A DNA stretch of 64,000 nt from Arthrobacter sp. B3I9 (lineage in GTDB: Bacteria; Actinomycetota; Actinomycetes; Actinomycetales; Micrococcaceae): positions 744,001 through 808,000 of the forward strand of contig NZ_JAUSYO010000001.1 in NCBI RefSeq assembly GCF_030816935.1, read 5' to 3'. The notes below the pieces were generated by a model. It was given only the letters and a program-made list of their open reading frames with translations, had not been told where the DNA came from and ran no database searches. Position numbers and translations under genes: made by a program. Positions within the stretch are counted from its first letter, which is position 1. The number at the start of each line of letters is the position of its first letter. This document shows, one piece after another, positions 16,083 to 24,956 of this stretch.

Positions 16083-17636
16083 ATGACCGCAACCGCTGAG
16101 CGAGTCCAGCAAACCGGGGAAGGCAGCACCACGATCAAGGGTCTGTACTTCGACGGCGCCTGGCAGCAGGCGTCCGACGGCGGGACGTCCACGGTGCATT
16201 GCCCCGCGGACGGCCGCGAGGTGTCCGTTGTCGCCTCATCGACAGTGGAGGACGCGGAGCGGGCGATCGCCAGTGCGCGGGCGGCGTTCGACGGCGGCCC
16301 CTGGCGCCGGCTTACGGACATCGAGCGGGGCACCGTCCTGCTCCGCGTGGCTGAGCTGCTCGGGCGGGACAAGGCGGCTTATGCGCGCGCCGAGGCACTG
16401 GACACCGGCAAACGCCTGGTCGAGGCCGAATTCGACATCGACGACATCGCCGCCTGTTTCCGTTACTACGGGAAGATCGCGGGACTTGACGCCGGCCGGG
16501 TGATCGACACGGGCCGGGCGGATGCCATCAGCCGTGTGGTCTACGAGCCGCTCGGCGTGTGTTCCCTCATCGCACCGTGGAACTATCCGCTCCTCCAGGC
16601 GGCATGGAAGGTGGCGCCCGCCCTGGTCGCGGGGAACTCGTTCGTGCTCAAGCCCAGCGAGCTCACGCCGTCGACGTCGATCCTGCTCATGGAGACCCTC
16701 GCGGAAGCCGGCGTCCCCGCCGGCGTCGCGAACCTGGTGACGGGAACCGGGTCCAAGGTGGGCGGACCGCTCAGCTCCGACCCGCGCGTCGACCTCGTTT
16801 CCCTGACCGGGAGCGTGGCGACGGGCCAGAAGATCATGGCGGCCGCCGCCGAGACGGTGAAACGCGTGGCGTTGGAGCTCGGCGGGAAGAACCCCAACGT
16901 TATTTTCGCGGACGCGGACTGGGAGGCCGCCGTCGACAATGCCCTGACGGCTGTCTTCCTGCACTCCGGCCAGGTCTGCTCGGCGGGGGCACGGCTCGTG
17001 GTCGAAGAGACGATTGCGGACCGCTTTGTGGCCGAGGTGGTGGAGCGGGCGAAAAAGATCCGGATGGGCGGGCCGTTTGATCCCGACGCCGAGACCGGGC
17101 CGCTCATTTCCGCAAAGCACCGCGAGCAGGTCCACGCCTACGTCCAGGCCGGGATCGCGGAGGGCGCCGAGCTGTTGTGCGGCGGCTATATTCCGGACGA
17201 GGGTCAGCTCGCGGAAGGTTTCTTCTACCCGCCGACAGTGCTCGGCAACTGCCGCTCCGGCATGAGCGTGCTGCGGGAGGAGTCGTTCGGCCCGGTGCTG
17301 ACGGTCGAGACGTTCCGGACCGAGGACGAGGCGGTCGCCATTGCGAACGATACCGAGTACGGCCTGGCCGGCGCGGTGTGGACGTCGGACGCGTCGAAGG
17401 CACAGCGGGTCGCGGGCGCCCTCCGGCACGGGACGGTGTGGATCAACGACTACCACCCCTATGTCCCGCAGGCGGAGTGGGGCGGCTTCGGGAAGTCAGG
17501 GATAGGCCGTGAGCTCGGCCGCGCGGGCCTGGACGAGTACCGCGAGGCAAAACACATCTGGCAGAACATCCAGCCCGCGCCCAGCGGCTGGTTCGGCTCA
17601 TCTGGGAGTGACGCCGGGGCGGGGGCCGCCGGCTAG
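16083..17636 (+). CDS. betB: Betaine aldehyde dehydrogenase
   Basis: A 517-residue aldehyde dehydrogenase that converts betaine aldehyde to glycine betaine with NAD(P)+. Landmarks are SLIAPWNYPLLQAAWK (cofactor pocket), the catalytic Glu in VALELGGKNPNVIF near residue 260, the catalytic Cys in SGQVCSAGARL near 300, and ESFGPVLTVETF near 400. The WNYP and YHPYVPQAEWGGFGKSGIGRE segments are typical of betaine aldehyde dehydrogenases. AAGGAG lies upstream of the ATG and betA ends 28 bp before, so they form an operon. A 15-residue Gly/Ala/Ser tail follows the last conserved helix. Confidence 0.9.
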   Translation: MTATAERVQQTGEGSTTIKGLYFDGAWQQASDGGTSTVHCPADGREVSVVASSTVEDAERAIASARAAFDGGPWRRLTDIERGTVLLRVAELLGRDKAAYARAEALDTGKRLVEAEFDIDDIAACFRYYGKIAGLDAGRVIDTGRADAISRVVYEPLGVCSLIAPWNYPLLQAAWKVAPALVAGNSFVLKPSELTPSTSILLMETLAEAGVPAGVANLVTGTGSKVGGPLSSDPRVDLVSLTGSVATGQKIMAAAAETVKRVALELGGKNPNVIFADADWEAAVDNALTAVFLHSGQVCSAGARLVVEETIADRFVAEVVERAKKIRMGGPFDPDAETGPLISAKHREQVHAYVQAGIAEGAELLCGGYIPDEGQLAEGFFYPPTVLGNCRSGMSVLREESFGPVLTVETFRTEDEAVAIANDTEYGLAGAVWTSDASKAQRVAGALRHGTVWINDYHPYVPQAEWGGFGKSGIGRELGRAGLDEYREAKHIWQNIQPAPSGWFGSSGSDAGAGAAG

Positions 17637-17655
17637 CAAGTGCATTTGGGGGAAA

Positions 17656-17687
17656 CGGCCGGGCGCCCGCAGCGCGGTGCCCGGCCG
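17656..17687 (+). terminator. Hairpin between betB and the permease gene
   Basis: CGGCCGGGCGCC (17656-17667) pairs with GGTGCCCGGCCG (17676-17687) over 12 bp with one G-T wobble. Placed between two genes of one operon and lacking a T-run, it may attenuate or stabilise rather than terminate. Confidence 0.5.
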
Positions 17688-17757
17688 CTGATTTCACCCG
17701 CGTCCAAAGGCGGCCGCGGGGGCAGCACCATCGTGCTTTTCTGACTTAGGAGTTCGG

Positions 17758-19443
17758 ATGTTGGAACCCAGCAAGAGTACTGATTCAAGCGGCATGGACG
17801 AGTTCGGCTATGCCCAGACCCTGGACCGGAGCATCGGCAAGTTCGCCAGCTTCGCCGCCGGCGTCAGCTACATCTCCATCCTCACCGGTGTTTTTCAGCT
17901 TTTCTATTTTGGTTTCTCCATGGCAGGCCCGGCGTATGCGTGGTCCTGGCCGATTGTCTTCGTCGGCCAGCTCATGGTGGCGCTCTGCTTCGCCGAGCTG
18001 GCAGGCCGCTACCCGGTGGCCGGCTCGGTCTACAACTGGGCCAAGCGGCTCGCGTCCGGGACGTCAGCCTGGCTTGCCGGCTGGCTGCTGCTGTTGTCCT
18101 CCATCATGGCGCTGGGGTCCGTAGCGCTGGCCCTGCAGATCACCCTGCCGCAGCTCTGGTCCGGCTTCCAGTTCGTCGGCGACGGCACGGGACCGTTTGA
18201 CTTCGCCATGAACGGCGTGGTGCTGGCCACCATCATGATCACCATCTCCACCCTCATCAACGCGTTCGGCGTGAAGCTCATGACCCGCATCAACAGCATC
18301 GGCGTGTTCGTCGAGCTGACAGCAGCGGTGCTGCTCATCCTCGCGCTGGGCTGGCACGTGGTGCGTGGGCCCGAGGTCTTCTTCGACACCGCGGGGTTCG
18401 GCGAAGGCCACGATCTCGGCTTCTTCGGAGTATTCCTCATCGGCGCGATGGCCTCCGGCTACGTCATGTACGGCTTCGACACCGCCAGCTCCCTCGGCGA
18501 GGAAACGAAGGACCCCAAACGCACTGCCCCCAAAGCAATCATCCGCGCCGTCACCGCCTCCTTCCTGCTGGGCGGGCTGATCCTGCTCTTCGGCATCCTG
18601 GCGGCACCGGACCTCACCGACCCGAAGGTGGGTGCTGCCGACGGCGGCCTGCAGCACATCGTGCTTTCCGTCCTGGGCGGACCTTTCGGCAAGGCCTTCC
18701 TCGTGTGCATCGTGGTGGCCGTGGCGGTCTGCACGCTGGCCGTTCACGCCGCCGCCATCCGCATGATGTTTGCCATGGCGCGGGACAACAACCTGCCGTT
18801 CAGCAGTCAGCTGAGCAAGGTGGATCCGGTCCGCAAGACCCCCACGGTCGCGGCCATCGTCATCGGCATCATGGCCGTCATCCCGCTGCTGGTCAACGTC
18901 ATGCAGCCGGCAATTTTCACCATCCTGTCCAGCATCAGCATCGTCCTGATCTACCTGTCCTACCTGCTGGTCACGGTTCCCATGCTGCGCAACAGGTTCC
19001 TGAAGAAATGGCCACTCGCCGACGACGGCTCCGAGCCGGGCTTCACCCTCGGCAAGTGGGGCGTGCCGGTGAACATCCTCGCGGTCCTCTGGGGCGGCGC
19101 CATGACACTGAACCTGATCTGGCCGCGGCCGGAGATATACAACTCGGTGCCGCCGTTCGAGTGGTACCTGCAGTGGGGCGGGGTTCTCTTCGTGGCAGCC
19201 GTCACCGGAGGCGGTGCGCTGCTCTACCGGGTGAAGATCCGGCACCAGACGGGCGTCCTGGCCGAGCATGCCGCGGCAGCCACAGCACATCCCATGCCCG
19301 GCTTGTCGCACGGGGAAACTTCGGCTTCCTCCAGTCAGGTACCGGCCCCTGTCCAAGCCGCAGCTGCACGGCCCGGAGCGGAAATGGGAAACGGGGTCGC
19401 TGATGCGCTGCCAGTTCAGGTTGGCGCATCAGGCAGCGAGTGA
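17758..19443 (+). CDS. APC-superfamily permease, candidate choline or amine importer
   Basis: A 561-residue permease with about 12 membrane helices, of the amino acid-polyamine-organocation superfamily and closest in look to the BAT1/GABA-permease branch. The first helix motif FASFAAGVSYISILTGVFQLF and the FAELAGRYPVAGSVYNW segment (loop 2-3) are family hallmarks, and the helix 6 region reads YGFDTASSLGEETKDPKRTAPKA. It follows betB on the same strand with AGGAG before the ATG. The position suggests uptake of choline, ethanolamine or another amine, but substrate specificity cannot be read. The hydrophilic 70-residue C-terminal tail is unusually long. Confidence 0.8.
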   Translation: MLEPSKSTDSSGMDEFGYAQTLDRSIGKFASFAAGVSYISILTGVFQLFYFGFSMAGPAYAWSWPIVFVGQLMVALCFAELAGRYPVAGSVYNWAKRLASGTSAWLAGWLLLLSSIMALGSVALALQITLPQLWSGFQFVGDGTGPFDFAMNGVVLATIMITISTLINAFGVKLMTRINSIGVFVELTAAVLLILALGWHVVRGPEVFFDTAGFGEGHDLGFFGVFLIGAMASGYVMYGFDTASSLGEETKDPKRTAPKAIIRAVTASFLLGGLILLFGILAAPDLTDPKVGAADGGLQHIVLSVLGGPFGKAFLVCIVVAVAVCTLAVHAAAIRMMFAMARDNNLPFSSQLSKVDPVRKTPTVAAIVIGIMAVIPLLVNVMQPAIFTILSSISIVLIYLSYLLVTVPMLRNRFLKKWPLADDGSEPGFTLGKWGVPVNILAVLWGGAMTLNLIWPRPEIYNSVPPFEWYLQWGGVLFVAAVTGGGALLYRVKIRHQTGVLAEHAAAATAHPMPGLSHGETSASSSQVPAPVQAAAARPGAEMGNGVADALPVQVGASGSE

Positions 19444-19470
19444 TCCTGGGATGTAAAAACCGTCCTCAAC

Positions 19471-19525
19471 AGCAGGCAGGAGTGGTACTGCGCCCTCGAA
19501 GGGTGCCGTACCACTCCTGCCTGCT
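19471..19525. terminator. Large bidirectional terminator hairpin
   Basis: AGCAGGCAGGAGTGGTAC (19471-19488) pairs perfectly with 19508-19525 over 18 bp. Inside, CGCCCT and AGGGTG extend the stem with a wobble pair. It lies between the convergent permease and pucR-type genes. Confidence 0.85.
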
Positions 19526-19527
19526 AT

Positions 19528-21021
19528 CTAGGGCGTCCGCCTGGCCGGGGCCGGGGCGGCGGCCGCAGCCGCGGCGATGTGGAGGGCAAGCAACCTTCCC
19601 GAGGTCCGCGGGTCACCGCCCAACAGGACCTGGATCTTGCTCAGCCGCTTGTGCATTGTCTGCCGCTCGACATTAAGGGTGGCGGCCGACGCCGTCGTGT
19701 TACATCCCGAATCGAGCCAGCACAGCAGGGTCGCCAGCAGGGTGGTGCCGTGTTTCCGGTCCCAGTCGAGCACCGCCCCGAGGCTCGACTCCACGTAGGT
19801 CTGGAGAAATGCCGGGTCGGGCACCGCATCCAGGATCCGCCGTTCCAGGAAGTCCATGGCGTCCAGCACCTCGCCGGCGGCAGGCATCCCGAGCCGGATG
19901 GTCTCGTGGGCCTCAACGTAAGAGTCATGCGCGCGGAGGCCATCGGCCACGGTAGGTCCGAAAGCCGCGTAGTCATCGGAGCCGCCCACGGCCCCGCGTG
20001 CTGCCCGGAGCAGGGCCTCGCGGGCAGCATGGGCATCTTTGCGCGGCAGGGTGAACAGCACGGCTCTTTCCCCGTCCCACTGGTGGGACTTCACGGTGAC
20101 GCCTCCCACGTGGAGGGCACGTTCGACGGCGGAGAAGTTCGCCTCCCTGCCGGTCGTCCGGAAGACGGCGACAACAGCTGCCTGGCCGGGCCGCAGTCCG
20201 GCCTGCTGCCAGAGCTGCCCGACGGTTGCGGCGTCGGCGCCCTCGATCACCGACTCCAGCAGGCGTGCATCGGCCACCTGCGCCGGCGTCGGACGAAAGG
20301 CCTGCGCGAGTGCCAGGGCGAGGATGCCGGAGAGCCTGTCGGCTGCAAGCTCGAGAAGGAACGGATCCCGCGAGGGGGAGCGGAGGGTCAACTGGGCCGC
20401 CAGCTGCCCGCCGACCACAATGCCGGCCACCGCGCTGGAGCCTTCCTCCTCGCCCGCGCTCCCGGCGTGGCCGAGCGGCGCTCCGTCGGGTGCCAGCAGT
20501 AACACCTCGGCCTCCAGCGTTGTGGCAAGCAACTCGAGGATGGTCGGCAGGTGCGGCCCCCGGTCGGTGATCTGCCGTGCAATCCGGCGGGAGGCGTCGT
20601 CGACCACCAGATGGGCCGCCGCCTGCTCATTGACCACCATGCGGTTCACTGTCTCGGCGACGTCGACGAAGGGCACCACTGCCCGCAGGTCTATCAACGG
20701 CAGCCCGTACCGGTCGGCCGCGGCAATGAGCGCCTCCGGCATGGGAGCCGCCTGGCCGGCCGTCTGCAGCGCCAGGGCCGCGATGTTCCGGCCCGCGAGG
20801 CTGCGGATGTAGTCCTCCTGCGCGTCGGCTGGGAGGCCGAGGAGCGCCTCTCCCCCCGAGAGCAGCAGTTCCCCTCCGCGCAGGAGAGGGGCAATCTCGA
20901 GCACTTCACTGGAATGCACCCACCGGACGGCGCGTTCCAAGGTGCCGGGCACGTTGCTGCACACCACGGGGTCCCCCGCGGACATCGGGCGGGAGGTCAG
21001 GACTTCGGCGAGCGTGATCAT
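19528..21021 (-). CDS. PucR-family regulator, probable control of creatinine genes
   Basis: A 497-residue PucR-type regulator. The N-terminal PucR domain covers about residues 5-130 (EVLTSRPMSAGDPVV to VAETVNRMV), a middle region resembles the CdaR GGDEF-like fold, and the C-terminal helix-turn-helix reads LLCWLDSGCNTTASAATLNVERQTMHKRLSKIQ, split here as CWLDSGCNTTASAATL plus NVERQTMHKRLSKIQ. PucR proteins control purine, hydantoin and related nitrogen catabolism. It is divergent from the NCS1 permease-creatinase-creatininase unit, which it most likely activates. The start is placed at ATG 21021 (MITLAEVL), the usual family N-terminus; no clear ribosome site precedes it. It ends in an Ala/Pro-rich tail. 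Confidence 0.82.
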   Translation of the reverse strand: MITLAEVLTSRPMSAGDPVVCSNVPGTLERAVRWVHSSEVLEIAPLLRGGELLLSGGEALLGLPADAQEDYIRSLAGRNIAALALQTAGQAAPMPEALIAAADRYGLPLIDLRAVVPFVDVAETVNRMVVNEQAAAHLVVDDASRRIARQITDRGPHLPTILELLATTLEAEVLLLAPDGAPLGHAGSAGEEEGSSAVAGIVVGGQLAAQLTLRSPSRDPFLLELAADRLSGILALALAQAFRPTPAQVADARLLESVIEGADAATVGQLWQQAGLRPGQAAVVAVFRTTGREANFSAVERALHVGGVTVKSHQWDGERAVLFTLPRKDAHAAREALLRAARGAVGGSDDYAAFGPTVADGLRAHDSYVEAHETIRLGMPAAGEVLDAMDFLERRILDAVPDPAFLQTYVESSLGAVLDWDRKHGTTLLATLLCWLDSGCNTTASAATLNVERQTMHKRLSKIQVLLGGDPRTSGRLLALHIAAAAAAAPAPARRTP

Positions 21022-21042
21022 GGATACCCCGGAGGTAGTGGT

Positions 21043-21057
21043 GCGACATTGTGTCGC
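21043..21057. promoter_or_regulatory. Inverted repeat in the pucR/permease intergenic region
   Basis: GCGACATTGTGTCGC is a perfect dyad of 6-bp arms (GCGACA, TGTCGC) around TTG, 22 bp upstream of the pucR-type start and about 110 bp before the permease gene. It is a likely site for the regulator on either divergent promoter. Confidence 0.5.
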
Positions 21058-21169
21058 CTTATGTGGGCTGACTGTAAGCATAAAGTATCTGGGCTGTGGG
21101 TCAGGTCACCAATAAGCTGGATGCACTCCCTCCCGTTCTTCATCACAACGAAGTGAATTGAGGCACAGC

Positions 21170-22735
21170 ATGAACCAAGCTCCACAAGGCTCGCACGAAG
21201 CGGCCACTGTAGAGGTTGAGGATGTCCTGCAACCCATTCCGGAATCGGCCCGGACAACCAAGCTCTCCGGCCAGTTCTGGATCTGGGCCGGTGCCAATGT
21301 GGCCCCCATCAACTGGATCCTCGGAGCCCTGGGCATTCACCTCGGGCTGGGCCTCGGCGACACCATCCTGGTGCTCGTCGTGGGCAACCTCATCGGCATG
21401 GCGGGCTTCGGCTTCTTTGTCATCCTGGGGCAGCGGACCGGTGCCACCGGCATGTTGCTGGCCCGAGGCGCCTTCGGCCGCCGCGGCGCCTACCTGCCGG
21501 CAGCGATCCAAGCCACCATCGCCATCGGCTGGTCGGCGGTGAACACGTGGGTCATCCTCGACCTGATCCTGGCCCTTTTCGGCATGATCGGCTGGGTCGA
21601 CCCCGCCGAACGCAACATCGGAGTGCGCATCCTCGTCGCGGCGGTCATCATGAGCGTCCAGGTTGCTATCTGTTACCGCGGCTACCGCGCCATCTCAAAG
21701 TTCGAGCGGATCACCATGCCGCCCACCATCCTCGTCCTGGTCGGCATGTCCATCGTCGCCTGGACGCAACTGGACATCAACTGGAGCTACGCCGGTCCCG
21801 AGGGCGCCATCCTTGAAGGGCTGCCGCGGCTGGCCGCCATGTCCTCGATCATGACCGTCATCGGCATCGGCTGGGGGATCGGCTGGTTTACCTACGCCCC
21901 GGACTACTCCCGCTTCGTCAGCCGCAAGGTCAAGCCCGCCAAGTTGTTCACGGTCAGTGTCCTGGGCCAGTTCCTGCCCGTGGTCTGGCTGGGGATTCTG
22001 GGGGCCAGCCTTGCGACCAAGAACGGCCAGGCCGACCCGGGGGAGCTCATCGTCTCCAATTTCGGCGCCCTGGCCATTCCGGTCATCCTGCTGGTCATTC
22101 ACGGGCCGATCGCCACGAACATCATCAACCTCTACACCTTCGGCGTCGCCTTCCAGGCCCTCGATGTCAAGATCTCCCGGCGCAAACTGTCCATCATGGT
22201 CGGAATCCTGTCCATGTTCGCCGTCGTCGGCTTCATGTTCGCCGAGGACTTCGCGATGATCCTCGACTCCTGGCTCGGCGCCATCGTCGCCTGGGTGGCC
22301 ACCTGGGGCGGCATCATGGCGGTCCATTACTTCATCTTTGAACGGCACCACAAAGACTTCTCCTACCTCTTCCTCGACTCGAAGAAGACTGCTCTGAAGT
22401 CCGTCAACCCCGCAGCCTTCATCGCCTTCTTTGCCGGCATCCTCATGACCTGGATGTTTATGTACGGCGGCATCCCGGCCCTGCGGGGCCCGATCGCCAC
22501 GGCGATGGGCGGCGTTGACTTCTCCTGGTTGGCCGGGACCGTCACGTCTTCGGTGCTCTACTTCGCCCTCGGCTACGCCCGCTTCCGCCGGCGCATCCGG
22601 GCCGGCGTGCCCCTGGGCATCCGCCTCAACCTGCAGGAAGAAGCAGTGCTCGCCGAGCACGGCGACGCCTGCGAAGACAAGCACAGCATTCCGGAACCGG
22701 CCCCGCGGCCTCAACCGGCACAAGCCACCTCCTGA
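21170..22735 (+). CDS. NCS1-family permease, probable creatinine/creatine importer
   Basis: A 521-residue cytosine/purine/hydantoin (NCS1) permease with about 12 helices. The first helix, FWIWAGANVAPINWILGALG, carries the substrate-site pattern of NCS1 carriers, and the helix 6 segment reads GWFTYAPDYSRFV. NCS1 proteins take up cytosine, allantoin, hydantoins and similar ring amides. The gene is followed after 26 bp by creatinase and then creatininase, so creatinine, a cyclic guanidine amide, is the most natural substrate. The start is ATG 21170; an upstream TTG in frame is less likely. The cytoplasmic C-terminus is rich in Glu and Pro. Confidence 0.82.
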   Translation: MNQAPQGSHEAATVEVEDVLQPIPESARTTKLSGQFWIWAGANVAPINWILGALGIHLGLGLGDTILVLVVGNLIGMAGFGFFVILGQRTGATGMLLARGAFGRRGAYLPAAIQATIAIGWSAVNTWVILDLILALFGMIGWVDPAERNIGVRILVAAVIMSVQVAICYRGYRAISKFERITMPPTILVLVGMSIVAWTQLDINWSYAGPEGAILEGLPRLAAMSSIMTVIGIGWGIGWFTYAPDYSRFVSRKVKPAKLFTVSVLGQFLPVVWLGILGASLATKNGQADPGELIVSNFGALAIPVILLVIHGPIATNIINLYTFGVAFQALDVKISRRKLSIMVGILSMFAVVGFMFAEDFAMILDSWLGAIVAWVATWGGIMAVHYFIFERHHKDFSYLFLDSKKTALKSVNPAAFIAFFAGILMTWMFMYGGIPALRGPIATAMGGVDFSWLAGTVTSSVLYFALGYARFRRRIRAGVPLGIRLNLQEEAVLAEHGDACEDKHSIPEPAPRPQPAQATS

Positions 22736-22761
22736 AAACCACCACAACGTAAGGAATACGC

Positions 22762-24018
22762 ATGACCATCACAACTTCCGGCCCCGCTTCCAACGTCTCC
22801 GAACTGGAGCGCCTGAAGGTTCTGAACAACGGCGAAAAAGTCAGCCTGACGTTCTCCGACACCGAGTTTGAGCGGCGCCTGGCCGGCCTGCGCCGCATCA
22901 TGGCGGACAAGGACCTCGACGCCGTCGTCCTCACCAGCTACCACTCCATCAAGTACTACTCGGACTTCCTCTTTACCTACTTCGGCCGCTCCTACGCCAT
23001 GGTCGTCACCAAGGATGACACCGTGACCGTGACGGCCAACATCGACGCCGGAATGCCCTGGCGCCGCAGCTACGGCGACAACGTCGTCTACACGGACTGG
23101 CGCCGGGACAACTACATCTTCGCCATCCAGGAGGCGCTCCGAACCCGCGGCATCAACCCCCGCCGGCTCGGCGTCGAAGACGACTCGCTCCCGCTGGACA
23201 ACCGCAACAGGATCCAGGCGGCCTCCGAGTCGGCCACCCTGGTGGACGTCGCCCAGCCAGCCATGCGCCAGCGGATGATCAAATCCGCCGAGGAGATCGA
23301 GGTCATCAAGCACGGGGCCCGCATCGGGGACCTCGGCGGCGAGGCCATCCGCAACGCCATCACGGCCGGGATCACCGAGTACGAGGTGGCCCTGATCGGC
23401 ACCGAAGCGATGGTCCACGAAATCGCCCGGACGTTCCCGGACTCGGAAATCCGCGACACCTGGGTGTGGTTCCAGTCCGGCATCAACACCGACGGCGCGC
23501 ACAACTGGGCCACCACCCGCAAGATCCAGGAACACGACATCCTGTCCCTGAACTGCTTCCCCATGACCTCCGGGTACTACACCGCCCTGGAACGGACCCT
23601 GTTCTACGGCGAACCCGATGCCCGCTCCCTGGAACTGTGGAACATCAACGTCGAAGTCCACAAGCGCGGCCTGGAGCTGATCAAGCCGGGAGCCGTCTGC
23701 AAGGACATCGCGGCTGAACTGAACGAGATTTACGTCGGCCACGGGCTGCTCGCCAACCGGACCTTCGGCTACGGACACTCCTTCGGTGTCCTGAGCCACT
23801 ACTACGGCCGGGAAGCCGGACTGGAGCTCCGCGAGGACATCGACACCGTTCTCGAGCCCGGCATGGTGGTTTCCATGGAACCGATGATCACCGTCCTGGA
23901 CGGGCAGCCGGGTGCCGGCGGCTACCGGGAACACGACATCCTCGTGGTCGGTGAGGACGGGGCCGAAAACATCACCAAGTTCCCCTTCGGCCCCGAATAC
24001 AACATCATCGACGCCTGA
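22762..24018 (+). CDS. Creatinase (creatine amidinohydrolase)
   Basis: A 418-residue M24 pita-bread-fold enzyme that hydrolyses creatine to sarcosine and urea. It has the creatinase N-terminal domain (residues 25-170, with YHSIKYYSDFLFTYFGRSYA) and the catalytic M24 domain. The essential His sits in FQSGINTDGAHN at residue 247, equivalent to His232 of Pseudomonas creatinase, and the metal ligands of true aminopeptidases are not conserved, as expected. TAAGGA lies upstream of the ATG. It is second in an operon with the NCS1 permease; creatininase follows beyond a large hairpin. The sarcosine formed would enter the soxBDAG route in this window; urea disposal is not encoded here. Confidence 0.92.
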   Translation: MTITTSGPASNVSELERLKVLNNGEKVSLTFSDTEFERRLAGLRRIMADKDLDAVVLTSYHSIKYYSDFLFTYFGRSYAMVVTKDDTVTVTANIDAGMPWRRSYGDNVVYTDWRRDNYIFAIQEALRTRGINPRRLGVEDDSLPLDNRNRIQAASESATLVDVAQPAMRQRMIKSAEEIEVIKHGARIGDLGGEAIRNAITAGITEYEVALIGTEAMVHEIARTFPDSEIRDTWVWFQSGINTDGAHNWATTRKIQEHDILSLNCFPMTSGYYTALERTLFYGEPDARSLELWNINVEVHKRGLELIKPGAVCKDIAAELNEIYVGHGLLANRTFGYGHSFGVLSHYYGREAGLELREDIDTVLEPGMVVSMEPMITVLDGQPGAGGYREHDILVVGEDGAENITKFPFGPEYNIIDA

Positions 24019-24034
24019 CCCGCGCCAGCAACCA

Positions 24035-24077
24035 GCAAGGGTGCGGCGCCACGGCCACCGTGGCGCCGCACCCTTGC
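24035..24077 (+). terminator. 20-bp perfect hairpin between creatinase and creatininase
   Basis: 24035-24054 (beginning GCAAGGGTGCGG) pairs perfectly with 24058-24077 around a CCA loop; there is no T-run. Behind it, AAGCGCCACGCAC occurs twice (24099-24111, 24113-24125) and GCACTTAAC twice (24081-24089, 24122-24130). This is a strong structure inside an operon, so partial termination or mRNA stabilisation are both possible. Confidence 0.7.
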
Positions 24078-24146
24078 CCAGCACTTAACCGAGGCACCAA
24101 GCGCCACGCACGAAGCGCCACGCACTTAACAAGGAGCACCACCAGT

Positions 24147-24956
24147 ATGGACAAGTCAGTATTTCTGGAGGACATGGATGCCTTCACCTACCGCGAAGCC
24201 CTGGCCTCCGGGGAAGCGGTGGTCCTCATCCCCGTCGGCTCGCTGGAACAGCACGGGCCGCACCTCCCGCTGGGAACGGACAGCGTCCTGTCATGCCGTT
24301 TCGCTGAGGGTGTCGCCACGCGGCTGGGTGCGCTGGTGGCCCAGCCCGTCGCCTACGGATACAAGTCACAGCAGAAGTCCGGCGGGGGAAACCACCTTCC
24401 CGGCACCACCAGCCTGGATGGGACCACCCTCATCGGGGTGGCGCGCAACCTGGTTAAGTCCTTTTTGAACCAGGGCGTCCGGCACGTGGTCTTCATCAAC
24501 GGCCACTTCGAGAACTACCAGTTCCTCTACGAGGGCATCGACCTGGCCCTGGAAGACCTGGGGATCAAATCCGGCGCGGAGCAGAGTGTGCTGCTGCTGT
24601 CCTACTGGGACTTTGTCAGCCAGGACACCCTCACGCAGGTCTACCCTGCCGGCTTCCCGGGCTGGGACATCGAGCACGGGGGTGTCCTCGAAACCTCGCT
24701 CATGCTGCACCTGGAACCTGCCCGGGTGGCAATGGACCGCCTGGTGGACGGCCCGGCGGCCGTCCTGCCACGCTTTGACCGGCTCCCCGTGGTGCCCGAG
24801 CGCACGCCGGCCACCGGCTGCCTCTCCTCGGCGGCGGGGTCCAGCGCCGCAAAGGGGAGCCTGCTGTACGGGCAAGTGATTGACGACCTGGCCGCCGACA
24901 TTGCGAGTGAACTGCTCCGGGAACCCGCCGCGGCGGCTGTTCCGCTGGCAGGCTAA
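24147..24956 (+). CDS. crnA: Creatininase (creatinine amidohydrolase)
   Basis: A 269-residue metal-dependent amidohydrolase that interconverts creatinine and creatine. All metal ligands known from the Pseudomonas enzyme are present at the same residue numbers: Glu34 and His36 in GSLEQHGPHLPLG, Asp45 in LGTD, His120 and Glu122 in NGHFEN. This equality of numbering also supports ATG 24147 as the start, which has AAGGAG nine bases upstream. The creatininase superfamily also includes mycofactocin and formamide hydrolases, but the neighbouring creatinase and permease settle the function. Its stop overlaps by 3 bp that of the convergent MOSC gene. Confidence 0.93.
   Translation: MDKSVFLEDMDAFTYREALASGEAVVLIPVGSLEQHGPHLPLGTDSVLSCRFAEGVATRLGALVAQPVAYGYKSQQKSGGGNHLPGTTSLDGTTLIGVARNLVKSFLNQGVRHVVFINGHFENYQFLYEGIDLALEDLGIKSGAEQSVLLLSYWDFVSQDTLTQVYPAGFPGWDIEHGGVLETSLMLHLEPARVAMDRLVDGPAAVLPRFDRLPVVPERTPATGCLSSAAGSSAAKGSLLYGQVIDDLAADIASELLREPAAAAVPLAG

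Noticed and set aside
14267..16372. A 701-codon open frame antisense to betA
   Set aside because: Composition is that of a mirrored coding strand, it lacks a ribosome site or motif, and betA on the plus strand is certain.
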